A stretch of 64,000 nucleotides of DNA from contig JBOHAD010000002.1 in the NCBI GenBank assembly GCA_050697555.1, forward strand, positions 1-64,000. Direction: 5' to 3'. Shown piece after piece: positions 17,624-25,041 of the stretch. Within the stretch, counting starts at the first letter, position 1. Each line of letters starts with the position of its first letter. The position numbers were made by a program, and so were the translations under genes. Under the pieces are notes generated by a model. That model searched no databases, was not told the origin of the DNA, and worked only from the letters and a program-made list of their open reading frames with translations. Origin of the DNA: DASQWP01 sp050697555. Lineage in GTDB: Bacteria; Actinomycetota; Thermoleophilia; Gaiellales; Gaiellaceae.

Positions 17624-18871
17624 CTACGTGTTAAGCGCGTGGAGCTTGCGGGCGAGCCCGGTGACTCCGTCTCCGTGACTGACCCGGATGCGGTCCATCG
17701 TGAAGGGCTCGCTTCGCGAGGCGAGACCGTGTTCGGTCGTGGTCGCGCCCTGGTAGCCGGCGGCGCGAACGGCGGACACGACCCTTGCGTCGTAGGCACC
17801 GGTCGGGTAGCAGAAGAAGTTGACCGGGACGTCGAAGCGGCGGCGGAGGACTCGCCGCGACCTAGACACCTCGGCGCGTAGACGCGTCGCGTTCAGCCCC
17901 GGCAGGAAAGCATGCGTGAGCGTGTGCGAGTCGAGCTCCCAGTTCGCGGCGAGGAGCGCGCGGATCTCCGCTCGGCTCAAGTCGCGCCCGTAGTGGCTGA
18001 GGGCGAGGTTGAGCGTCCCCGACCATCCGTGCCGGGCAAGAATTGGTCGCGCACGTCGGTAGTGGCCGTCGAAGCCGTCGTCGAAGGAGACGACGATCGC
18101 CTTCCTCGGCAAGGGACCGCCGTGCCAGTAGTCGTAGACGTCCTGGAGGTTGACGACGTCGTATCCGTGCCGAGCCAGATAGCGCATCTGGGCCGCGAAC
18201 GTGGACGCAGACACCCACAGATGGGTGAGGGGCGTTCCAGCCGGCGGGTCCCCGATCACGTGGTACATCAGCACGGGCACCCGTCGGTCATGCGATGCGA
18301 CGATCGGATGCCGGCAACCCCTGCGCCAGTCGCCCGCGTCGGCGATGCAGAGGTCGACGCCCGCTCCGCCTGCAACGAGGTCGTAGGGCTGCCGGTCACG
18401 CGTGCGGAGCCGGTCGCGGCCGTCGCCTCCGAAGAGGCGGTCACGCCCGGTCGCGTCCACGAGCGCGTCGGAGCCGGCTCCACCTCGGAGCCGATCGTCC
18501 CCTTCACCACCCCGGAGCGCGTCGTTTCCCGCCCCACCCAGAAGCAGGTCCCCGCCGGGACCACCGCGAAGGACATCGCTTCCAGGGCCCCCAGCAAGCG
18601 TGTCGCTCCCCGGGCCGCCGGTGATGAGGTCGTTCCCGGCGCCTCCGCAGATCACGTCGGACCCGGCGGTGCCCACCAGAACGTCGTCGGCATCCGTCCC
18701 CACGATTGTGCAGGACAGTCCCTCCACAATCGTGGGCTCACCTGCCTGCATGGCCGCGGTCGGCCGCGACGCCCTCCCGTCACGGTTCTCACCGCCCAGG
18801 CTGCACGTCGAAAGGGCGAGTGCTACTCCGGCCGCTGTCGCCAGCGCCCAGCTCGAGGACTTCTTGCCCAT
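17624..18871 (-). CDS. secreted polysaccharide deacetylase with N-terminal RTX repeats
   Basis: A 415-residue exported protein. A lipobox-like signal (LALSTCSLGG) is followed by RTX-type calcium-binding nonapeptide repeats (about residues 55-150, GGxGxDxLxGG pattern, such as GGAGNDLITGGPGSDTLAGG). The C-terminal half is a NodB-type deacetylase domain: VSFDDGF with the catalytic Asp pair, SHTLTH with the metal-binding histidines, and CYPTGAYD. RTX repeats joined to a deacetylase are an uncommon arrangement. It would remove acetyl groups from a cell-wall or capsule polysaccharide. A candidate SARP-like site lies just upstream. Confidence 0.9.
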   Translation of the reverse strand: MGKKSSSWALATAAGVALALSTCSLGGENRDGRASRPTAAMQAGEPTIVEGLSCTIVGTDADDVLVGTAGSDVICGGAGNDLITGGPGSDTLAGGPGSDVLRGGPGGDLLLGGAGNDALRGGEGDDRLRGGAGSDALVDATGRDRLFGGDGRDRLRTRDRQPYDLVAGGAGVDLCIADAGDWRRGCRHPIVASHDRRVPVLMYHVIGDPPAGTPLTHLWVSASTFAAQMRYLARHGYDVVNLQDVYDYWHGGPLPRKAIVVSFDDGFDGHYRRARPILARHGWSGTLNLALSHYGRDLSRAEIRALLAANWELDSHTLTHAFLPGLNATRLRAEVSRSRRVLRRRFDVPVNFFCYPTGAYDARVVSAVRAAGYQGATTTEHGLASRSEPFTMDRIRVSHGDGVTGLARKLHALNT

Positions 18872-18892
18872 GTTGCCAAGCTAGGCACGGGC

Positions 18893-18910
18893 GCTCAAAA
18901 TCCACTCAAT
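18893..18910 (-). promoter_or_regulatory. SARP-like direct repeat upstream of the deacetylase
   Basis: Plus-strand GCTCAAA and ACTCAAT start 11 bases apart, one helical turn, which is how SARP/BTAD regulators bind. Read on the minus strand toward the deacetylase, it is followed by a CCTAGC box and GCAAC, the same layout as the site at 20223. Confidence 0.5.
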
Positions 18911-19305
18911 GAGCTCTCTGGTGGGCCGCCCGGAGTGCGGAGCCTCTGGTTGGGGGACGCGCCCGACCTCGGATCGGTCAGGCTGCCGGGCGGAAGGATG
19001 GAGCGAGGGCTAGGGCAAGGCCCGCGCAGCCAGGCTCGAGCTCTCGCAGTTGAGCCGATCGTTCGGCCCGTCGGCGCCGCTGCCGGACCAGTGCGACATC
19101 GGCACCGCCGCCCCGCATGCGCGCTCATTCCCGCCACGCCAGAACCGTGGGTTGCGACGCATCCCCGAGCACGCCGCGCGCCTGGAGGCCGGGGGAGACG
19201 TCTCACTCGACTCGCGGAGACCGGAACTGTGCGCGCCTCCCTGGTGGCGCGGAGGGGCTCGGCCTGGAGCTGTTCGTCGGCATCCCTCGCCCGTCCCCTA
19301 GAACG
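18911..19305. other. intergenic stretch
   Basis: About 0.4 kb between the deacetylase promoter side and the end of the next minus-strand gene. No convincing gene or RNA is seen. Confidence 0.45.
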
Positions 19306-19770
19306 TCAGTCGGCCTGGGCCTTGCCTTCGTGTACGACGTCCACCGTCCCGGTGGCGAAGTTCGCCGATCCGGACGCGCCCGGGTGGCCGCCCCCCTTGA
19401 GATCGACATACGCGCCCGTCCCGGCGGCGAACCGCCAGTGGCCGGCGAAGAAGGTCGCCGTCGTCGCTGACGTCCACCGAACGACCGCTTGCCCCGCAAC
19501 TGTGATCGTCCCGTTGCTGCCTGACAACGTCTTGATCACGTGGATGGTCTCGCCGACGAGGCGGAACGAGACCACGGAGGTACCCGAGTCCGTCACGGCG
19601 CCGGAGATCGTGAAGGTCCCGGCGGTCGAGTTCGGGCCGGTGAAGACCTCGTGCGTCTCGATCCTGACGGGGTCCGGCGCGCTCGCTGCCACGCCCAGGG
19701 GCGCAGCCAGAGCAAGAGCGCCCACCCCGACGAGCACGGCGATTCGTGCCCTCATACGTGTGATCTTCAT
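19306..19770 (-). CDS. secreted protein of unknown function
   Basis: A 154-residue exported protein. A signal peptide (about 1-30, IAVLVGVGALALAAPLGVAA) is followed by a small beta-rich domain with a run of alternating Thr/Val/Phe residues (AGTFTISGAVTDSGTSVVSF, HWRFAAGTGAYVDLKGGG). The glycine-rich YxxLxGxG ending resembles small extracellular beta-barrels, but I cannot name the family. The ribosome binding site AAAGGATC precedes the ATG. Confidence 0.75.
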   Translation of the reverse strand: MKITRMRARIAVLVGVGALALAAPLGVAASAPDPVRIETHEVFTGPNSTAGTFTISGAVTDSGTSVVSFRLVGETIHVIKTLSGSNGTITVAGQAVVRWTSATTATFFAGHWRFAAGTGAYVDLKGGGHPGASGSANFATGTVDVVHEGKAQAD

Positions 19771-19905
19771 CGTTGATCCTTTCGCTCGTCGACCACCAAA
19801 CTGAGGGCGAGGGAGGCCGCCGCGCCGGAGGGCCAGCGTGGCGGCCGTACACCTCGCCGGGAGAAGCCGTGTGTCAGGCGTCCGACCTGCATCGACCTTC
19901 CCGTG

Positions 19906-20176
19906 CTATCGGGCGGCCGGGCGGGCCACGTCGTGCGGGCCGATCCGGTGGCGGCGCCTGGCCAGAGCCGTTCCCACCGCCACAGCCGCTCCCGCGGTGC
20001 CGATCCCGATCCCGACGCCCGCGTCGCTCCAGTCGAAGCCCTCGACCCGCACCTGCCGGGGCCGGGCTGGACGGAGCGGCTCCGCCGCCCTCGTCGGGCA
20101 CGGCCTGCACGGGCGCCGAGAAGAGCGCCGCCAGGGCGAGCCCGAGCGCGAGTCCGCTGACCTTCCTGCCCGTCAT
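19906..20176 (-). pseudogene. small exported membrane protein, frameshifted
   Basis: The first frame encodes a signal peptide (LALGLALAALFSAPVQA) and a Pro/Gly/Ala linker; then the protein-like signal moves to the +1 frame with VEGFDWSDAGVGIGIGTAG, a hydrophobic helix and a basic tail ending at a TAG (19906-19908). Together this makes a sensible small protein with a signal peptide and one C-terminal membrane segment, broken near 20055. It could be an assembly error, a mutation or programmed frameshifting. Its promoter shares a candidate SARP-like site with the divergent regulator gene. Confidence 0.6.
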
Positions 20177-20222
20177 GTCCGACCTTCTTGCTCGTGGGAC
20201 CGTTGCGAGGCTAGGAAGAGGG

Positions 20223-20240
20223 GCTCAAAATCGGCTCAAC
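20223..20240. promoter_or_regulatory. SARP-like direct repeat between divergent genes
   Basis: GCTCAAA (20223-20229) and GCTCAAC (20234-20240) start exactly 11 bases apart. The site lies between the frameshifted small gene (minus) and the BTAD regulator (plus), and resembles the site at 18893-18910, including a CCTAGC box and GCAAC on the minus-strand side. Confidence 0.55.
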
Positions 20241-20270
20241 GTGAACGTTCGGCGGCAGCTCTCTCGAAAG

Positions 20271-23200
20271 ATGCCCGGCGCCGGCAAGGGGTCGCCGGAG
20301 CTTTGCTTGCTCGGCCCGCTCGAAGTGCGTCGAGCGGGCCAACCGCTTCCGCTCGGAGGCGCGCACGCCCGCGCCCTCCTTGCGCTCCTCTCGCTTCACC
20401 GAGGGACGGTCGTCTCGGTGGATCGGATCGTCGACGGGGTCTGGGGCGAGTCGCCGCCGCAGACCGCGCGGCACATGGTGGAGGTGTACGTCTCCAAGCT
20501 CCGCAAGCTGCTCGGCGCAGACGTGCTGGCGACGCGCGCTCCCGGCTATCTCCTCCGAGTCGATCCGGAATATGTTGACATCGCACGCTTCGAGAGGCTG
20601 CTCTCCGAGGGGAGGGATGCCCTCGGTGAGGGCGACGCGGCGGTCGCCGCCTCCAAGCTCACGGGTGGGCTCAGCCTCTGGCGCGGCCCGCCTCTGGCCG
20701 ATTTCGCCTACGAGCCGTTCGCCCAGGCGGAGATCGCCCGCTTGGAGGAATTGCGGCTGCTGGCCGAGGAGGAACGGGTCGAGGCGGAGCTGGAGCTCGG
20801 CAAGGGCGCGGAGCTGGTCGCGGAACTCGAGGAACTGGTCGTCGGAGCTCCCTTCCGTGAGCGCTTTCGCGGGCAGCTCATGCTCGCCCTCTACCGGGCG
20901 GGCCGCCAGGCGGAGGCTCTCGCCGCATATCGAGCCGCGCGGGAGACGTTGGTCGAGGAACTCGGCGTCGAGCCGAGCCCAGAGCTTCGCAAGCTCGAAC
21001 GGGCGATCCTCGGTCAGGAGGAATCGCTCATCGGCCCTCGCGCGCTCGATCGTCGGACGCCCGAGGGGCGCGAAACACGCAGGGTCGTCACGATCGTCTT
21101 CGTCGACCTCGCCGCCGGCGAGGCCGAGCGCGACCCGGAGGCGCTTCGTCCCGTGATGACCCGGTTGCTCGAGCGCGCCGAGGAGGTATTCCAGCGGTTC
21201 GGCGCCACCGTGGAGCAAGTGCCCGGCGGCACCGTCATGGCCGTCTTCGGCAGCCCCGTCGCACACGAGGACGACGCCGTACGGAGCTTGTACGCAGTGG
21301 CCGAGCTGCGAGAGCTCGGAGTTGTCTCCCGTGCAGCCGTGGATACCGGCGAGGTCCTGGCCGGCCCCGAACCGGTCGTGCGCGGTCCGGTGGTTCGGGC
21401 GGCAGCCCAGCTTCTCGCCTTCGCTTCGCCGGACGAGGTGCTCGCCGGCGAGCTGACCCGTCGGCTCGCAGCCCATTCAGCACAGTTCGAAGCCGCTGAC
21501 CTCGACGACGCCAACGCTTGGCGCCTGGTGGACGTCATGTCTGGCGCCGCACCGCGCCCCCTCCTCCTCGACACACCCGTCGTCGGACGCAGGAAGGAGC
21601 TCGCCGAGCTGCGTGAGGCCCTGGCCCGAGCCGTTCACGAGCGGCGTCCCAACCTCGTCACGGTCGTCGGCGAGGCCGGCATCGGTAAGTCTCGCCTTGC
21701 ACGAGAGTTTGGCGAGACGGCAGAGTCCGAGGCGCGCGTCCTCACAGGACGTTGCCAGGCGTACGGCGAGGGCATCACGTATTGGCCCCTTCACGAGATG
21801 ATCCGCGAGCTCGCGCCGGATGAGACCGTTCAGGCGCTCAACGCGCTCGTCGCGGAACTTGCCGATGGTGAGCGGATCGCTCGGCGCCTCGCAGCCACCG
21901 TCGGGCTCGTCGAAGACGTTTATCCCGTCGAGGAGGTCCGCTGGGCGGCCCGCCGATTGTTCGAGCAGCTCGCAGGCGAGCGCCCACTCATTCTCGTCTT
22001 CGAGGACGTGCACTGGGCTGAGCCGAGCTTTCTGGATCTCGTTCAACACGTTTTCGAGGTCGGCAACGACGCTCCGATTCTCCTCGTCTGTCTCGCGCGG
22101 CCAGAAATATTGGAAGGGCAGCCGGATGGCCTTCAGACGATCCTCACTCTTGAGGCTCTGAGCCCCTCCGAGGCCGAGGAGCTCGTCTCGAGACTCGACC
22201 CGGCCGCGACGCTCCTTCGCGATCAGCGCGCACAAGTCCTCGCTGCGGCCGAGGGAAATCCGCTCTTCCTCGAGCAGCTCGTCGCCTTCGCTGGGGAGAA
22301 GACCTCGCAGGCACACGATCTCGACGTTCCCCCGACGCTCCAGGCGCTCCTCGCCGCCCGCCTAGATCTCCTCGGCCCGGGCGAGCGGACGGTCGTGGAA
22401 TGCGCAGCGGTCGTTGGGCGGGAGTTCTGGGTCGGCGCAGTTGCGGAGCTCCTCCCGCCCAAGCTTCGAACGACGCTTCTCAGGCACCTCGACGCTCTCC
22501 AGAGGAAGGAGCTCCTCGAGCCGGAACCATCGGCGCTTCCGTCTGAGCGCGCCTTTCGGTTCCGCCATGTCCTCATCCAGGAGGCGGCCTACCGCTCGCT
22601 GCCCAAGGAACGGCGGGGCGAGCTACACGAGCGCTTCGCCGGCTGGCTGGACGGAACGGCTGCGGCCGGAGGCGGGGACCAGGACGAGATCGTCGGCTAC
22701 CACCTCGAGCAGGCCTACGAGTGCAGGACGGAGCTGGGCCTCGCAGACGACAGCGCGCGGGCGCTGGCGCTTGGCTCCGGCGAGAAGCTAAGCGCTGCGG
22801 CTGGACACGCGCTCGCCCGAAACGACCTGCCGGCCGCGGTGAATCTTCTTATGAGGGCCACCTCCCTCTACGAGGCGGGCGGTAGACCGCGCCTCGACCT
22901 GCTCGTCGACCTCGGAGCGGCGCTCTTCCCGTTGGGAGAAGGGCGGCGGGCTCTCGCCGTCCTCGACGAGGCGCTCGGGGCGGCGCACGCGTCCGGCGAG
23001 CCGGCGCTCGAATGGCGCGCGAGGCTGGAGCGGGATTACGTCGTCTCTCACCTCGAGCCGGGTGTCCTCTCGGTCGAGGAGGGTCTCCGCACGGCCGAGC
23101 GCGCGGTTCAGGCACTCGAGCGCCTCAGCGATCACCGCGCGCTCGCGCGCGCATGGCGGTCGGTGACCCAGCAGCGTTTCTGGCTGGGGAAGATCGAGAG

Positions 23201-24035
23201 CTCGCTGGACGCTTCGGAGCGTGCGCTCGATTACGCACGGCGCGTGGGTGACCGCCAAGGGGAGATCTGGACGCTTCGCACCCGCATCATGGCTCTCTGG
23301 ACGGGACCGACGCCGGCGGCCGAGGCCGCCCGGGGCTGCGAGGAGTTACTGGCGGCTGCGGAGAACGAGGAGGTCGTTGCGTGCGCGCTCGAGAATCTCG
23401 GCGGACTCCGCGCCATGCAGGGCCGATTGGAAGAGGCGCGCCACCTCGTCGACAGCTCCGCCGCCATCTACGAGGAGCTCGGCCTCACGATGCGCCGGGC
23501 GTTCTCCATCGGCCTCCACAGAACCGAGGTGCACACGCTGAGCGGAGACTTCGTAGCCGCGGAGCACGACCTCCGGAACGCAATTGAGCTTTTCGAGTCG
23601 ATTGGCGACAAGGCGACGCGCTCACTCGCCACCGCCTGGCTGGCCGACACGCTCTACGCCGTCGGCCGCTACTCGGAGGCCGAGCGGCACGTAGAGATGG
23701 GAGAACAGCTTGCGGTCGTCGACGACTACGCGGCCAACTCGAAGCTTCGGTCGGTTCGGGCGAAGATCCTGGCCCGCCGCGGTGAGTTCCAACGCGCGAA
23801 GGCCGCCGTGGAAGAAGCGGTCGGAATCGCCGACGCGACTGACGACCTCGATTCGCGCGGTGCGCTGTGGATGGACAAGGCAGAGGTCCTCCAGCTCGCA
23901 GGCGAACGGGAGGGCGCAGCGTCGTGCCTCGACCGGGCAATCGAGCTGCTCGAGCAAAAGGGCAATGTCGTGATGGCCGGGCGCGCTCGAGCGAACCTCG
24001 CTGAACTGCACGCAGCCGCTGCCTCTTCCCGCTGA
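20271..24035 (+). CDS. BTAD-type regulator with cyclase-like, AAA and TPR domains
   Basis: A 1254-residue regulator. Domains in order: an OmpR-like winged helix (about 10-95, HMVEVYVSKLRKLLG), a BTAD domain (about 100-245) as in AfsR/SARP proteins, a class III nucleotide cyclase-like domain (about 262-410), an AAA/STAND ATPase (about 425-700; Walker A GEAGIGKS, Walker B LILVFEDVHWAE), then a long TPR-like region. In the cyclase-like domain the second metal-binding Asp is missing (PGGTVMAVFG where GDG is usual), so it is probably inactive. ATG 20271 is chosen; GTG 20241 is in frame. It may act at the two candidate direct-repeat sites described. Confidence 0.85.
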   Translation: MPGAGKGSPELCLLGPLEVRRAGQPLPLGGAHARALLALLSLHRGTVVSVDRIVDGVWGESPPQTARHMVEVYVSKLRKLLGADVLATRAPGYLLRVDPEYVDIARFERLLSEGRDALGEGDAAVAASKLTGGLSLWRGPPLADFAYEPFAQAEIARLEELRLLAEEERVEAELELGKGAELVAELEELVVGAPFRERFRGQLMLALYRAGRQAEALAAYRAARETLVEELGVEPSPELRKLERAILGQEESLIGPRALDRRTPEGRETRRVVTIVFVDLAAGEAERDPEALRPVMTRLLERAEEVFQRFGATVEQVPGGTVMAVFGSPVAHEDDAVRSLYAVAELRELGVVSRAAVDTGEVLAGPEPVVRGPVVRAAAQLLAFASPDEVLAGELTRRLAAHSAQFEAADLDDANAWRLVDVMSGAAPRPLLLDTPVVGRRKELAELREALARAVHERRPNLVTVVGEAGIGKSRLAREFGETAESEARVLTGRCQAYGEGITYWPLHEMIRELAPDETVQALNALVAELADGERIARRLAATVGLVEDVYPVEEVRWAARRLFEQLAGERPLILVFEDVHWAEPSFLDLVQHVFEVGNDAPILLVCLARPEILEGQPDGLQTILTLEALSPSEAEELVSRLDPAATLLRDQRAQVLAAAEGNPLFLEQLVAFAGEKTSQAHDLDVPPTLQALLAARLDLLGPGERTVVECAAVVGREFWVGAVAELLPPKLRTTLLRHLDALQRKELLEPEPSALPSERAFRFRHVLIQEAAYRSLPKERRGELHERFAGWLDGTAAAGGGDQDEIVGYHLEQAYECRTELGLADDSARALALGSGEKLSAAAGHALARNDLPAAVNLLMRATSLYEAGGRPRLDLLVDLGAALFPLGEGRRALAVLDEALGAAHASGEPALEWRARLERDYVVSHLEPGVLSVEEGLRTAERAVQALERLSDHRALARAWRSVTQQRFWLGKIESSLDASERALDYARRVGDRQGEIWTLRTRIMALWTGPTPAAEAARGCEELLAAAENEEVVACALENLGGLRAMQGRLEEARHLVDSSAAIYEELGLTMRRAFSIGLHRTEVHTLSGDFVAAEHDLRNAIELFESIGDKATRSLATAWLADTLYAVGRYSEAERHVEMGEQLAVVDDYAANSKLRSVRAKILARRGEFQRAKAAVEEAVGIADATDDLDSRGALWMDKAEVLQLAGEREGAASCLDRAIELLEQKGNVVMAGRARANLAELHAAAASSR

Positions 24036-24084
24036 AAGGGACCGCCTCGGCTGCGCAGGCTGCGCCATCGACGACATACCGCTC

Positions 24085-24291
24085 CTAGGGCACGGGGGAA
24101 GTCAGTGCCAGTCGGGAGCAATGTCTTTTCGGCGCCAGTTGCCCGTCGCTGAGCGGCAATCTGCGCAGGTCGGGGACGACCACGTCGGCAGAATCGCCGA
24201 GCAGTGGAGTCACCGCGCGGTAGTCGGCGCGGTCCCCCGGCCAGCCGTGAAGCAAAACCACGGGAGGCCCGGAACCTGCCTTAGTGCTCAT
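24085..24291 (-). pseudogene. truncated alpha/beta hydrolase
   Basis: The first 43 residues are a normal alpha/beta-hydrolase N-terminus: GSGPPVVLLHGWPGDRADYR, then a segment ending ADVVVPDLR. The expected GFG/SD continuation and the catalytic nucleophile region are absent; the frame runs 25 residues further and stops. This is the remnant of a gene cut by a rearrangement. Confidence 0.7.
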
Positions 24292-24378
24292 GGCCGGAAG
24301 TCCTGTCCGAGTCAGACGGCGACTCGCATCGAACCGTCGCGCGACCTGGTCGCAAGTGGGCTCGATATAACGTGTCGG

Positions 24379-24729
24379 GTGACGATCAGAAGGGCAGTCC
24401 CGAACATCAGAGCCAATCTGCCCGCCGAGACGCGCGACTTCTTCGTAGACCTGCTCGGCTTCGAGGTGGCGATGGACATGGGCTGGATCGTGACCGTCGT
24501 CTCCCCGAGCGATCCTGCGGTCCAGGTGAGCATCATCGGCAACAACGATCCGGCCGCGCCCGGCATCTCGGTCGAGGTGGCCGACGTGGATGCGGTCCAC
24601 GCCAAGGCACTGGAGCGGGGCCTCGAGATCGCCTATCCCCTGCAGGACGAGGAATGGGGAGTCCGGCGGTTCATGCTTCGCGAGCCGAGCGGCACGATCG
24701 TCAACGTCCTCTCCCACCGCTCCGATTGA
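24379..24729 (+). CDS. glyoxalase/bleomycin resistance-like (VOC) protein
   Basis: A 116-residue single-domain VOC protein. The beta-alpha-beta pattern is clear (NIRANLPAETRDFFVDLLGF; AAPGISVEVADVDAVHAKAL; GVRRFMLREPSGTIVNVLSH), with the last Glu in the usual metal-ligand position. GTG 24379 is chosen because it precedes the first strand. Function is probably dioxygenase-, isomerase- or resistance-like; the substrate cannot be read. Confidence 0.85.
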   Translation: MTIRRAVPNIRANLPAETRDFFVDLLGFEVAMDMGWIVTVVSPSDPAVQVSIIGNNDPAAPGISVEVADVDAVHAKALERGLEIAYPLQDEEWGVRRFMLREPSGTIVNVLSHRSD

Positions 24730-24746
24730 GCGGCGCTTGCCGCGGC

Positions 24747-24839
24747 TCAGGCTGCGAGCCGGAGCTCGGGCTGGTGGGCGGCCAGCCTGTCGACCAACGC
24801 GGCGAGCTGCTCGCGGGTGAAGTTCCACTCAAAGGGCTC
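24747..24839 (-). mobile_element. remnant of an IS630-type transposase C-terminus
   Basis: Thirty codons end in a stop and read EPFEWNFTREQLAALVDRL plus a short Ala/Leu tail, which is the characteristic C-terminus of IS630-family transposases (xPFxWxFTRxxL). Nothing upstream in this frame continues the transposase. It marks an old insertion beside the truncated hydrolase. Confidence 0.6.
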
Positions 24840-25041
24840 GGCGACCGCGGCAGACCTCGCGGAATTCCGCGAGCGTGTAGTGGCTGCGCTCACGGGCAGC
24901 CTGACCGATGGCCAGGGCTTCGTCGTCCCCTGCGGAGGGATAGCGGGCGGCGTACTCCGGCACTCGCCCGATCCGAATTGCAATGTGACCTCCGGCGTCG
25001 GCTGCACCGTAATTACCCACGCCGAATCGGCGCTTCGAGGC

